64,000 bases of DNA from Prostheceraeus crozeri (GCA_907163375.1 CAJQUW010016954.1:62001-126000); one strand, 5' to 3'; shown: positions 33,905-45,795, counted from the stretch's first letter. Numbers and translations are program-made. The notes: generated by a model not told the origin, from the letters alone.

Positions 33905-34055
33905 GTTGAGGATGGTGGTGCCGTTGACCTCGGTTGTGATCGTCCTGACAAGTACTATTTTGGAAGGTACTGTGTCCGACGTTCCGCTTCCAGAGAGGGC
34001 TTTCCGTCCGTCCTACTCAGATTGCTCCACAAGTGCAATGTAAGAATGCGGAATA
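33905..34055 (+). repeat. Dispersed repeat, copy 1 (inverted partner at 39,192)
   Basis: About 150 bases match the reverse complement of 39,192 to 39,345 at roughly 80 percent. Shared blocks include GGTGCCGTTGACCTCGG, ATTTTGGAAGGT, AGAGAGGGCTTTCCGTCCGT and GCAAGTGCAATATAAGAAT-type ends. It has no coding content that I can support. Confidence 0.75.
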
Positions 34056-34869
34056 AGGAGCATCACAATCGACAAACAGCTCATCCTTTAGGGTTTGACG
34101 TCATCCAACCTATTTACGAGCATTCCCTTGGAGAAGACATTTGGCAGACATTATTTTCTAGAGAATATCCTACCGTAATGATGGCTTATTTCTCATGCCC
34201 GGTACGAATAGTGAATGTTACCTCATTAGGTTACTGTTTGCTTTTCAGTTTTGTTCATTTGCTTGATGATTACAATGAAATCCTTACAAAGCAGCTCGTG
34301 TTTATTTATGAACAAGATGCGTCTGTTTACGACAGCCCCTGCACCGCATCTGGATACGAAACCCCGGATATCTTTGACGCTCTCGTAGCAACTATCATCC
34401 TAATTCACGCCTCCGAAACGCATGTCAGTGACAGTGGTGTCCGGGTCCCCGCAGGAGCCACTATAACGGCGTACGTAGACAGGATAGTCGCCCCACCGAG
34501 TCCATGGCTCTTGGTAACGTCGCGAGCATGATCTCCACTGAGTTGGTGAGGCTCCGTTGTCAGAGCAGAACCTCCACCGACTTATCCGAAGTGTCGCCAA
34601 AAATGTGTGTCTTGTCGAGCTTTCAACAAAGCATCATACAAGTCGACGGTCTCATCGGTCTCATAGTTCGCGGAAAGTTTTGAAGCTGCTGCACACATTC
34701 AGACAGCTATCCTTTTGTCGGTGCGTGGACGACTGCCACGCAGGGTGACATCTGCTGACCTTTTTTTTACTGAATTTTCACCCCTAGCACAGCTATGAGC
34801 CATGAACGAAGCTAGGGGTTACTCAATGAAAAGTAACAAATTGTATTATTTTAAATAAATAAAATAAAA

Positions 34870-37552
34870 AAAAAACAGATCTTCTAATCTGATCAAGCTG
34901 TCCCCATCAGAAACCTATTCGCACGCCTCTTGAAAGTATCAAGATTGTATTGGTCAGGGAAAGTGGTCTGGGGAAACTGATTCCAAAGCTGTGCCGTGCG
35001 AACAAAAAAGCTTTTCGAGCGACTCACAGTACGTGCGCGTTCTAAGCTCACATTATAGCATGTGAGTGCATTAGCTCTGCGTGTGCTTCTGGTGAAGATC
35101 TTAGGTTTGGGTACGCACTCATTTACTGCAGAGCTGCTTCTACCGAAATAGTACCTGTAGAAGAGACTGAGTGAAGCAACATCCCGTCTGACGGAGAGCG
35201 GCTGCAACTTGCTAGCAAGTTTTTCACCCATGAGATTCTTGACACGTTTCTCAACCCGTTCAAGGAGGTTAAGATGCCTGCCCACAGATGACAACAATAC
35301 TCCATCAGAGGACGAATAGTGGACTTGTAAAGATAGCAGACAGTCTGTGGTGGAAGATAGCTGCTGGCACGATAGAGACTACCAATGCGTTGAGCTGCCT
35401 GCTTGCTAATGGATTGGATGTACTGTTTCCATGACAAGTCTTTCGTAACCGCCAATCCAAGGAAGGAGATGGAATCTTGTTCTCTGATCCTATTATCTGA
35501 CATCTTAATGCTATGATCATCATCTCCTTTAAGTCGTGAAGGCAGAATACTCTGAGTTTTTGAAGGATTGAAGGAAACAAGCCAATTGGCGCCCCATTCT
35601 GAGACCCTGCGTAAGTCTTCATTAAGAACGTCGCATAACTGCTGACGTTGCTGAGTGTTTTTAGAGAGTCGCTCATTGGAATTGAAGAGTGTTGTGTCAT
35701 CTGCATAAATCACCAATTTACTCACTAGACAGTCTGGGAGGTCGTTGATGTACAGCAGAAAAGAGTGGGTCCCAAAATTGACCATTGAGGAACTCCTACA
35801 TTGACAAACTTGGTGGAAGACTTTTGGCCATCTAAGACGACAGATATCTGCCGGTCACTAAGGAAAGAAGCAAGAAGTTTGTGGAGTTGATCAGCAACTC
35901 CATAGGACTTTAGCTTCATAAGGAGTCCCTGATGCCAGACTTTATCGAATGCCTTGGAAATATCCAAGGCAACTGATCTCGTCTCACCTTGTCTGTCAAG
36001 GACACGACTCACATGTTCAGTGACATATGAAAGAAGATCTGCAGTTGATCGAGAGTGCCTGAAGCCATGCTGTTCTTCAGATAGAAGGTTCTGAGTTTCA
36101 AGGAAGTTAACAATGTGTTTGTTAATGACTGCTTCAAAAATCTTGCCAGCAATTGGAAGCAGGCTGATAGGACGGTAACTAGATGGAAGAGATGAGTGAG
36201 AACCTTTCTTTGGAACTGGAACCACGGAAGCTACTCTCCAACAAGAGGGAAACTCACCGGTGGATACACATCTACTGAACAGTTTAGATTAAAGTGGAGA
36301 AAGCTCAGGTGAGAGATGCTTGAAGACCGAAACCGGGATGCCATCTGGTCCACTAGACATAGAGCTATCGAGAACGGCGATGATCTTTTTGACGTTTCGG
36401 ACTGTGACTGAAGGAGGACTAACTGTCTCATCAGTGCGCGTGGGAATTGGAGGTGGAATTCTACCTCCATCGTCTAATGACGAATTCTTCGCAAACTCCT
36501 TGCAAAGAAGCTCGGCTTTGTCTGCTGAGGTTGTCGCCATAGAAGTACTGACTTCGGCATGACGGAGTGCTGGGATGGAGGATTTGTTCCTATTGGTGAC
36601 ACTGTTGTAAATCCTCCAGAAGTCCTTATAGCCAAGCTTTTGGGTAGCAACGGATTTCCGTACATACAAAGCATAACGGCTTTTGGCCTGATCTATGGTT
36701 TCCTTGCAATGTCTACGTGCGGTTTTGTACAATTCAAGATTGCCAGCGCTACTGTCACGCTTGTATTTATGGAAAAAGTGGTCACGCTGGCAACTTGCAG
36801 CTGCACATTCTGGTGTAAACCAAGGTTGTGAGTGGGGCTTCATTTGGAAAGTACGGTGAGGAAGGTAGGCCAACATCCCTATCTGAAGCCACTCTTGTCA
36901 GTTCTTGCGCCGACTTGTGGACGTTCTCGCTCAGATTCAAATTCTCACCTTGAACTTGACTAAGAAAAGTGCGGAAGCCACACCGGTCTACTTTGGAGAA
37001 TTGATAAACTGTTCTATGGAAGGGTGCAGACGGTGTGGAGCAAATTTGTTTGCCAGACACTGTGATAACACAGTGATCAGACGTGCCGAGGGGAGAAGTA
37101 ACCTTGTGTGAAAAGCAAGTTGGATTTGAGGTGAGAAACAGGTCAAGGAGATATCCAGTATCCCCAGCTCGGTCAGGCACTCTGGTAGGACAAGTGACAA
37201 TTTGACTAAGGTTGTGAGAGACAGCGAAATCCTGGGCTGCCTGACCGGAGAGATCGGTGGTGCGTAAGTGCACAAGCCAGTCAACATTGTGTACGTTGAA
37301 GTCACCAAAAACGGCAACTTCAGCGCTGGGATACTCTTGTAGAAGAGAATCGATCTTGTCAGAAAGAACAGTGAAAATATCCGCATTAGTTGATGGAGAG
37401 CGGTATAGGAAAAATAGAAGAAGAGTGGTCTTCTGCAGCGGCGCAATGAAGGTAAGATACTCATGCCTTGGATCCTCTGAGCTACGAAGCCTTCTCAAGG
37501 GAAGGCTTGTCTTGGCATAGACTCCAAGACCATGACAAGGTGCTTTATCCAT
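34870..37552 (-). mobile_element. CR1-like LINE, 5'-truncated, endonuclease plus reverse transcriptase
   Basis: Read on the minus strand. An APE-type endonuclease spans 37,552 to about 36,880, with GDFNVHNVDW and the catalytic GTSDHCVI block. A linker follows, then a reverse transcriptase with SSYRPISLLPIAGKIFE, QHGFRHSRSTADLL, motif A ALDISKAFDKVWH and motif C VIYADDTTLF. The usual GVPQGSILGP appears as GVPQWSILGP. The C-terminal part ends near 34,893 with TAQLWNQFP. A short T-rich 3' tail follows at 34,850 to 34,876. The open frames change about four times, so it is dead. ORF1 and the start of the endonuclease are missing. It lies between the two inverted copies of the 150-base repeat. Confidence 0.88.
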
Positions 37553-37559
37553 CCGGTGA

Positions 37560-39190
37560 AATATGCATCGGTGTAAAAATAATATTCCAGAGCCTGCTAG
37601 TTAGCCGGAGCACGGTCACTAACCGCCGACAATAAAACTTTCCGACAAGGTAGAACCCAAAGAAGCATGAGCTTCAGACGACAAAGCCTTATTGCGACTC
37701 CGTTTTCACCCTTTCACCGCTTTGAGGCCGCAGGTTGAGTGAGAAAGGTTTAGCGAGATTTCACCCTCCCTGTTTAAACCTGCCTAAACGCTGCTTTAAA
37801 CTGGCTAAACCTGTTTAAACCTTGGTTAATCCTAGTTAAATCCTGGCTTAAACTAAAACGCCTTTTACTATCCGGTAAACTAATCTAATGTTTATATGAT
37901 TAGGCCTATTTAATGAAATTGCTTAAAGAATTGATCAAAGCACATGCTCTTCTTCAAAAATGCATTTTCCGCGACAGCAAAGGTTTCACCTAAATCAGTA
38001 CTGAATTTGACTTTCACTTGGGAATGTTTCAATATTTATTTACAATGTAATAACGAAATGGCTACATTACGAAATAAATATATGTGGAATAAAAATTTCA
38101 TGACAGTGGTTATATATTTCGTAAAAAGGATGAAAGTGCATGTACCAATAGGCCTAGGATCTATTAAATATGACTCGGATTTCATATAAGGCTATATTTT
38201 ATAAGTATCCATAAAAATAATTAAGCTCCTGTCCCTTTCTTTTATCATACTTTATTATTACAATAGCCGCATTATCATAGCTTTTATATACTTTATCATG
38301 TAACCATGATGCAGCACACGGGATGTTAGTTGATGACATTGTCACATGGAAAAATCGGAAAGCTCTCCCACAAATTATATTGGCAAAACTGTAAACAAAA
38401 AAACAAAGAGCCACATGATCAAAAACCGCATTCATAATCATCACACCCAAGTCCCATGAATATGTATCTGACACGAGAAGTCGGACACTTTTTTTATATT
38501 GCTTCATCGTAGATCATGTTACTTCACCAACAGAATTTGTTGGGGGCAATTCTAGCATTTTTTCTGTCAGTTGTGATATCCTTCACTTACAGAAATATTT
38601 GAGCAGTGATTTGACCCACCACAGAGATAGTCACTACGGTACATGCAAGTACAAGATGTACTAATAACAACTCTATATATACTCAAAAATGTAATGTCAT
38701 CCACTAACATACCACAATTTACTATGTATAGCAAATCGTATCATGAAAAAAATTAGAATTCCTCATTATCAGGGTGTTGAAACAAGGGGTGTATAACCGG
38801 AATCACTGTACCGGATACTACTCTTTTCTGCGCGTTCTTTCCTCGACTTAAAAAGAAAATCCTGTGAGATGCCTTTTCGAAAGTGGACGACAGCTGTGCT
38901 CACTGTCTCGACTGCATCATGAGATATATCCTTCATCACAAAGACGCTAATAAGGAATAGATACCCACCATAGTTCATTGACAGACATCATGTCCATCCT
39001 GCGAGCTTTTCTTCCAACAGCTGAGAAGAACTTTGTGATTTTCAGTTTCCCCTACCTTGGCAATGTCTCAGTCCAAGTGGCACCTTCCATTACCTGGATG
39101 GTGGAGAGTCTATACGCACATTAATGTCAAAGAATGGTGAGCACTGCAGGCCGTAGCGCTCACAAAGATGTAATTCTTCCGTCTCACCGC
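37560..39190. other. No gene; AAACC-rich repeat at 37,765 to 37,855
   Basis: GTTTAAACCTGCCTAAACGC is followed by several degenerate TTTAAAC and GGCTAAACC units, including two GTTTAAAC palindromes. The rest of the stretch has no recognisable gene. A minus-strand frame at 38,769 to 38,978 has no known motif. Confidence 0.45.
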
Positions 39191-39191
39191 A

Positions 39192-39345
39192 GCAATGTTA
39201 TGTATTCTTATATTGCACTTGCGGAGCAATCTAAGTGGGACGGACGGACGGAAAGCCCTCTCTGGAAGAGGAACGACGTACACCTTCCAAAATAATGTTT
39301 GGCAGGACGATTTCACCCGAGGTCAACGGCACCATCATCCACAGC
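39192..39345 (-). repeat. Dispersed repeat, copy 2 (inverted relative to 33,905)
   Basis: The reverse complement matches 33,905 to 34,055. This copy includes GGACGGACGGACGGAAAGCC and GGTCAACGGCACCATCATCC. Confidence 0.75.
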
Positions 39346-40149
39346 TGTCAATTGTCATGCTTTGTCTTGCACTAGTAAGCCAAAGAAAACTTTAAAATTG
39401 TGAAATCGTGTCGCACTGCTTTTGAGCCTCGCAGATCAGAGGCTGTTTGTATCCACCTTACTTGACCAGTTCTATGCATACAAAAAAGAATTTCTTTTTG
39501 ATTCTCAATTAATGTAAAACCCGTTCTTGAATATATATTTATAGATTTCATTTCTTCCTTATCTCTCAATTGTTTCCCCTCCTTTGCTTGTTTAGTAATT
39601 TTGGTCCACATATCACTCATTTTGACTTCCTTTTCTAAAGCCTACTTTGGCTTGTTCGTCACTGTGTTGGTGCGTTTACATATCTTTGAAGTGCAACGAT
39701 CAACCCAAGTCATATGTCATCTCTACGCGTTCGCGTATTGTCAGTTAGACCGGTGAACACGTACACTGCTGCCATGTGCAATTCAGTTTCTGTGGAGTTC
39801 GCTACAAAGAGGCCGTGAGAGCCTGACTAGAAATAAAAAAGCGCATGAATGACTTCATCCTCCTCAGCGTATTGTTTAGATTGGCAAACTAAAAGAAAAT
39901 TTAGAGCTATTAGTGTTACACATGCTCAACTGTTGTCATTCATTTCACTGAATTCGGAGTGATTAGCAAGCACATCTGAATGGGAGAACTTCTATCAAAA
40001 TTTATGACTGTATTTTGTAACCACGAGTACATTAGGGTGGTGCCCTTTAAGTGGCTCAGCCGGTGTTACTGGCTGCTCCATAATGAAGCAAAAGATGGAG
40101 TCCATCTAGTGTCTCCGTTAAACAGTAATCCAAGCAAGTTGCCTATTGA

Positions 40150-41560
40150 TCTTTAGGTCAAGCACAATCGGTCGATTGATCTTTCAATCAAGCACCAAAA
40201 GAATGGCGCGAGTCGTTAATAATTGCGATACCCAAGAAGCCGAACTCAAACAAGATTGAAGAGCACCGTGGGATATCGCTGATGTCGTGCACTGCGAAGT
40301 TGTTCAATTAAGTGCTGCTGCGCTGAGTTCAGCCCGTACTCGAGCCTTTCTTTCGATCGGATCAGAATGGCTTCCGACCTCACCGTGGCACCTGCCATCA
40401 AATCCTAGCGCTGCGTCGAGCGATTCAAGGGGCAACTGAGTATCAGACCAACGCCATCATTTTCGTCGACTTCCGCAGAGGATTCGACAGCCTCGACCGA
40501 CACTCTCTCATAGAGGTGCTGATCACTTAACGAATGCATCCACGCCTTATCAGAGGAATCATGGCTCTTTATCAAGCGACTTCAGCCCGTGTTTTGACAC
40601 CAGAAGAAAATCCTGTGAATCCTCTCCAGGCATGACTGCGGAGTTCTGTACAATCTCAGGAGTTCTGCAAGGCGATACACTTGCCCCATTCCTTTTCGTG
40701 CTTCTACTGGACCGGGTGCTACGTGTGGCTATCCCAGACGACAGCAAGGGCTTCCTACTTGCTCGACGGATTGGTAGTAGGGTGCCGGAACAGAGAATTC
40801 CTGCACTTGGATACGCTGATGACCTGGCAATCGTCTCGTCCACTGCTGTGGGTGCACAGGAGATGCTGAACAGCTTAGTGATGATAGCCAGTCGAGTCGG
40901 CCTGCAAGTGAACTTGACCAAGACTGAGGTACTTTTTGTTCCAGGACCGCATGCTGACATTTACTTCGATGACAATCCTCTCAACACTTGTCAGGTCTTC
41001 ACATACTTGGGTGGGCCGAGTGCCGAGCTGCGAAGAGGACTTAATGCACCGGAGGCGGTTGGCATGGACAGCATTTGGAAGGCTTCGAACAGTTTTCTAT
41101 TCGGAGGGCCTTTCCGACGAACTGCGCGCAAGACTTTTCAGTGCAACCATCGAGACTGTCTTACTGTGCAATGCCATCACTTGGATAATGACTCGCCACT
41201 GAGACAGAATTGGATAGTGCACACTCATATACTGAGGGCTTCTTTTAACGTGCACTGGACACAAGTGTCAAACGCAGACTTATACTGACGAGCCAGATAA
41301 CTACCACCAAGTGAGAGGATACGCAAGGAGCGCCTAGCACCCGCAGGAAATTTCATTCGCGCGGAGGAGTCGCGTGCTCAATCGGGCCAGCAGCTTCTGT
41401 GGCAGCCGACGTAACCACAAAGGCGAGGCCAAAGTCATAGAAAGACTTTTCCTCAGCTTCTATATGCAGATTGTGTTGATGTCACACCAATTGTCCGCTC
41501 ACAAACATGTGCGCCAGCTAGCGATAGGGCGCAAGATAAGACGCCTTTTGCATCGTTTGT
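40150..41560 (+). mobile_element. Non-LTR retrotransposon, reverse-transcriptase fragment
   Basis: The first part reads IAIPKKPNSNKIEEHRGISL followed by DQNGFRPHRGTCHQILALRR and motif A FVDFRRGFDSLD. Motif B (GVLQGDTLAPFLFVLLLD) and motif C (LGYADDLAI, the YADD catalytic pair) lie in the frame at 40,632 to 41,288. A later block with LRARLFSATIETVLLCNAIT appears in a shifted frame near 41,120. At least two stops and two frame changes are visible. The EHRGISL and LFSATIETVL wording is that of the endonuclease-RT LINEs common in invertebrates. It is distinct from the CR1-like element at 34,870, and its clade is uncertain. Confidence 0.8.
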
Positions 41561-41601
41561 ATTTTTCATCTTTACTAATAAAGCGCATTATTATTATCTT
41601 T

Positions 41602-41727
41602 CGGTCCAGAGATCGAGCCCCGAAGGTGTCACTGGAAGTCGTCAGGAAGGGCATCCGGACTAAAAGATCACAACACTCCAGATTAAAGTCTGACTATTTC
41701 AGGACCGTCCCAGTCCACAGCATGGGT
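41602..41727 (+). mobile_element. SINE, copy 2, lacking the tRNA head
   Basis: GGTCCAGAGATCGAGCCCCG, GTCAGGAAGGGCATCCGGAC, ACAACACTCCA and AAAGTCTGACTATTTCAGGA match copy 1 at 21,314 to 21,490 in order. It starts near the B box and sits about 40 bases after the LINE fragment. Confidence 0.75.
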
Positions 41728-41729
41728 GA

Positions 41730-42590
41730 GTCGTGTTGATAAACTTTCATAGATCCTATCTACCGCAAGTAAATGACAATTTCGGTGTTTTAAAGTGCTT
41801 TGGAATCGATTATAGTTAGGAAACATGATGTTCCTCTTATGAAATCGCAAAAACTATCAATAAAACCTAGAAATATGACTGATAGAGCAGTGTTTTAAGA
41901 AACACTATCAAAAAACTTTTCGATATTTTGAGTGATTTCAAGACTTTTTAATGAGAACTATGAAGCATGCTGATCGAAATTTACGACCATCGCATCGACT
42001 CAGCCGGTTTAATAGCTACTACCAAACAACACACAGCTGAACTGATTTGAAGATGTTTAGTCTAAGAAGAAACTTATACATTTTTTCATAAGAAATCTAG
42101 TTTTGTCGGCTGAAGGTCACTAACAGCTGACGGTAGATCTATTCAAATATTGTACTGTGACAAACAAATAATGCAGCATCTTGATCTATGTAAGATTCTG
42201 GCATGATCCTGTCAGATTCTGTCTTGATTATTATGCCACTGTTTTTCTTTGCTGGTCATCGAATTCACAAACATAGATCTTTAAATCAATGCAATATTTT
42301 ATGGAAGTGTAAATGGTTCTAATTAGCTATCATTCTAACATTAATAATAACATTAATCTAACATCTACCATCTAACATTAATTAGCTAGTTCTAACAGTA
42401 AATGACAGATGACCATAGAGTAGAGATGTGTAGGTAGAGTGACGACTCAAAAAAGCATCTGTGTATAATGCATTGAGCAGGTATGTTAGGTAGAGTGGTA
42501 ACCCCGCATCTACTAAATCCCCCATGTGTATACACTGTAACTTGCTTGTGGTTCTACGCTAGGAGCTACTGTAGTCTTTATAGCACTTAC
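41730..42590. other. No gene; second copy of a short dispersed repeat
   Basis: 42,414 to 42,470 (TAGAGATGTGTAGGTAGAGT core) matches 17,321 to 17,375. Short ATTAATCTAACAT units repeat near 42,340 to 42,395. Otherwise nothing is recognised. Confidence 0.45.
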
Positions 42591-43302
42591 CATTAACGGG
42601 GGCGTCGATCCGGGCGAGTTGTCGTCGGCCTGGTCCTCCCAGCATACACACAGTCGCCGAGGTGAAGCGGTGCCTATACTAGGCGGGTGTCTCCACGGGC
42701 TTGCCGGTGGGTCGATCTCCTTAACGCTCGACTTCCGTCGAGGCGAGTCTCCCGATTTGGTTCGGGGTAATTCTCCCGGCTGTCGTCGGAGTGAAGAAAC
42801 AGCGGCCTCAGAGTCTCGTGGCTCCGGTTTAATTAGCAGCTGTTGTGCACGGGAAACAATCTCCTCCGCTAGAATAGAGATGTCATCATCGTCAATAAGA
42901 TCATCACTGCATTCTGCCATGTTGACCGGAATTGCTAGAACAAGCAATCCCGACCAAGATGAACAAGAAAACTCTGCTCACCTGAACATTGCTAGCAGGT
43001 AGTAAAAACAATTCCCGCGCAAAGTACAGGCAATTAAAAAGTAGTGCAGTAAAAGTCAATAAAATTAGTTCACTTAAAGACCCCTACCTTACACTATCCC
43101 CTCCTCCACGAAGAAGGTCTCGCTCCTGCGAGCGGTGCCAGTCTACACACGGGGTAGACGTGGGCGGATGATCCGCTCCGCGTATCGCGCAAGTGCGTGG
43201 CGCTCCTCCGCAGTGTAGTGCGGGTCTCCCGTGTTCACCACGGACGGCTTAAAATGTATTGGGTTAAAAAAACATGCCCCTACATTGTTGATACTGTGAA
43301 GA

Positions 43303-43370
43303 CCCCACCACCCAACAACACCCCACCAACCAACCCCCCCCCCCCCCCCCCACAACCCCAAACCCCCCCC
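43303..43370 (+). other. 68-base C-rich insertion absent from the second module copy
   Basis: In copy 1, GTGAAGA and CGATCTCTCATGCG are separated by 68 bases made almost only of C and A. In copy 2 (45,355 to 45,370) they are directly joined. The inserted tract has the same composition as the sequence after 46,206. Confidence 0.8.
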
Positions 43371-43394
43371 CGATCTCTCATGCGCCGGTCGTGA

Positions 43395-43725
43395 CCAAAT
43401 TTAATTTGTCTGCGGGCGCGTCGATGAAGAACATCAGGAATGCCGGAGAACTTCCGCTGAAGTTCCTCGTTCAGGGAACGAAAACCGCCCCGGACTTCCT
43501 CGATGCTTCTCGCCGAGCGGTCATTTACTCCTACACCCACGACGATTGCGGCAACGTCATTGCGGCGCACATCGCACTGGCGTACAGTGTCCGCAGCTTG
43601 CGCTGCTCGGAGGCCCGGTCTCGCAATCGAGCGATATGGGGCAGCGCAGCGGTAAAAGGCAGGCGGGTGAAGTTGGAATCGCCAACCACCAGCGTCATTT
43701 TGCGACTGTCTCCATCGGCTTGCAT
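43395..43725 (-). pseudogene. SGNH-hydrolase-like fragment
   Basis: The minus strand shows TLVVGDSNFTRLP near 43,690, matching the GDSN-type block I of SGNH/GDSL proteins. About 40 codons later comes VVGVGVNDRS near 43,540, matching the G-N-D block III. A charged helix follows (SIEEVRGGFRSLNEELQRKF). Such domains occur in uncharacterised mobile-element proteins of marine invertebrates. The catalytic C-terminal DxxH was not found, and the coding is not continuous, so this is a fragment. Confidence 0.45.
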
Positions 43726-44114
43726 TCCACCGGTTGCCGGGTACGGCTGCAGGAGATCTTGATCTCGTCCGTATTAAGTTCTTTCTCTTGGATTTCCCGG
43801 TCGTCCATATCGCCGCGCTTGGATCCTCCTCATTTGCAGGAATGGATTGTCCTTCGCACTCCGCATACCCAGTCCTCACTCCACTGTCTCGGCGAATTGC
43901 CGCGGTTGGGTGGTCTTGCCCTGTCTCGCGAATTCTCGTAGTTGGACCTGAGGACTTGGAGAGTACATTTTATTTCATTAATATTTATATTTTTTATTAA
44001 TTGTAGTTTTTTGTATGCTTATTCTCATAAAACTATTCTGGATATTATTTCCATTCTTAGTATATTAATGTTACCCCATTTACATATTTAACTGATAGTT
44101 AATTCATTATATTC

Positions 44115-44630
44115 TATTATGTTTTTTTCTGAAGTTTTTCTCTCGTCCATTATCATCGGATGTCCATCCCGGTCAATTGAGTGTCCTGCGCGAGGCTTGA
44201 GTTGGTCGAACGGCTGGTCGTCTCTCACGCTCCGTGGTGGTCGCAAGATGGAGCGTGGTTTGATCGCTGGCTGCGGAGTCTCGGGGTTGCAGCGGGAGAA
44301 GCGTTTGACGGCATCTCGGCAACTTGGCAGTAGCTGGGGGTGGTAACGTACGCCACCAGCCGGTCCAGCGCTCCTTGGTGGCCTTGTCCGCCTGGTACGT
44401 ATCTATTAGGCTGCGGAGACCTTGTCAGGATCTTTGCAAAAAGAGGCCTCGGCGACCGAGTGCTCATCCCTTCCCGGTTGATAGGCGACTTTGAGATGCG
44501 GGGGCAATCGTGTGTCGTGGAGGCAGTGGTTGACCACCACTGTACCTCCAGGACACCAGCAGATCCTGACGGATCCTCCCCTCCCCCCAAAATTGATGGC
44601 TCCGACTAACTGCTCCTCCTCCTCGTCTGA
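44115..44630 (-). other. Sequence between the module copies, possibly coding on the minus strand
   Basis: Read leftward from 44,630 the frame opens as MSDEEEEQLVGAINFGGRGG, immediately after the boundary of copy 2. Further protein-like text follows (YVPGGQGHQGALDRLVAYVT) but not in one continuous frame. No family is recognised. Confidence 0.3.
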
Positions 44631-45789
44631 CATTAACGGGGGGCGTCGATCCGGTCGAGTGTCGTTCGGCCTGGTCCTCACCCAGCGTACACACAGTCGC
44701 CGAAGGTGAAGCGGGCCTATTACTAGGCGGTTTATCCACGGCTTGCCGGTGGGTCGAAATCTCCTTAACGCTCGACTTCTTGAGGCGAGTCTCCCGATTT
44801 GTTCGGGGTAATTCTCTCCCGGCTGTCGTCGAAGTGAAGAAACCGCGGCCTCAAGTCGCTCGTGCTGCCGGTTAATTAGCACTGTTGTGCCAAAAAACGC
44901 CTAGGGAAACAATCTCCGTCCGCTGAATAGAGAATGTTCTCATCGTCAATAAGATCATCACTGCAATTCTGCCATGTGACCGGAATTGCTAGAACAAGCA
45001 ATCCCGACCAAGATATACAAAGAAAACCTGCTCACCTGATCAATTCCTAGCAGGTATAAAAACAATTCCCGCGCAAAGTACAGGGCAATTAAAAAGTAAG
45101 TGCATATAAGTCAATAAAATTAGTTCACTTAAAGACCCTCACCTACCCTATCCCCCTCCACCACGAAGAAGACTCGCTCCTGCGAGCGGTGCCAGTCTAC
45201 ACACGGGGTAGACGTGGGCGATGATCCGCCTCCGCGAGCGCGCAAGTGCGTGGCGCTCACTCCGCAGTGTATGCGGGGTCTCTCCCGTTGTTCACTACAC
45301 GGACGCTTAAAATGTATTGGGGTAAAAAACATGCCCCTACATTGTTATACTGTGAAGACGATCTCTCATGCGCCGTCGTGACCAAATTTTGTCTCGGCCG
45401 CGTCGATGAAGAACACGGGATCCGGAGGACTCCGCTGAGTTCCTCGTTCAGGAAACGAAACCGCGGCCCGACTCCTCGATGCTTCTCGCCGAGCTGTCAT
45501 TTTACCCTACACCCAGCACGATTGCGGCAACGTCCTTGCGGCCACATCGCACTGTCGGTACAGTGTCCGCACATTGCCTGCTCGTCGGTAGGCCGGACTC
45601 AGCAATCCGAGCGATATGGGCAGCGCAGCGTTAAAAGGCAGGCGGGTGAAGTTGGAATGGCCAACCACCCAGCGTCATTTTGCGCTGTCCTGTCGCTATG
45701 ACATCCACCCGTTGCCGGGATACGCTGCAGAGAATCTGATCTCGTCCGTATTAAGTCTTTCTTGTTTCCGCGTCCATTCGCCCGCTTGG
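44631..45789 (-). repeat. Repeated module, copy 2, full of small insertions and deletions
   Basis: It matches 42,591 to about 43,822 from CATTAACGGGG to GCTTGGA in the same order and orientation. Single-base and few-base gains and losses are scattered every 10 to 30 bases, many at homopolymers, while substitutions are fewer. This is the error style of uncorrected long reads rather than of ordinary divergence. Confidence 0.85.
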
Positions 45790-45795
45790 AATAAT

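Larger units (their letters stand above)
42591..43962 (-). repeat. Uncharacterised repeated module, copy 1 (clean)
   Basis: About 1.2 kb of this module recurs in the same orientation at 44,631 to 45,789. On the minus strand it holds an SGNH-like part near 43,725 to 43,400. It also holds an acidic then basic frame at 42,947 to 42,591 (LIDDDDISILAEEIVSRAQQ, then KPEPRDSEAAVSSLRRQPG) that ends at a splice-donor-like GTAAGTG. GC content is higher than in the flanks. The element family is unknown. Confidence 0.6.

Noticed and set aside
34022-34531. 169-codon plus-strand frame
   Set aside because: It starts inside the dispersed repeat and shows no domain. No homology can be argued from its residues.
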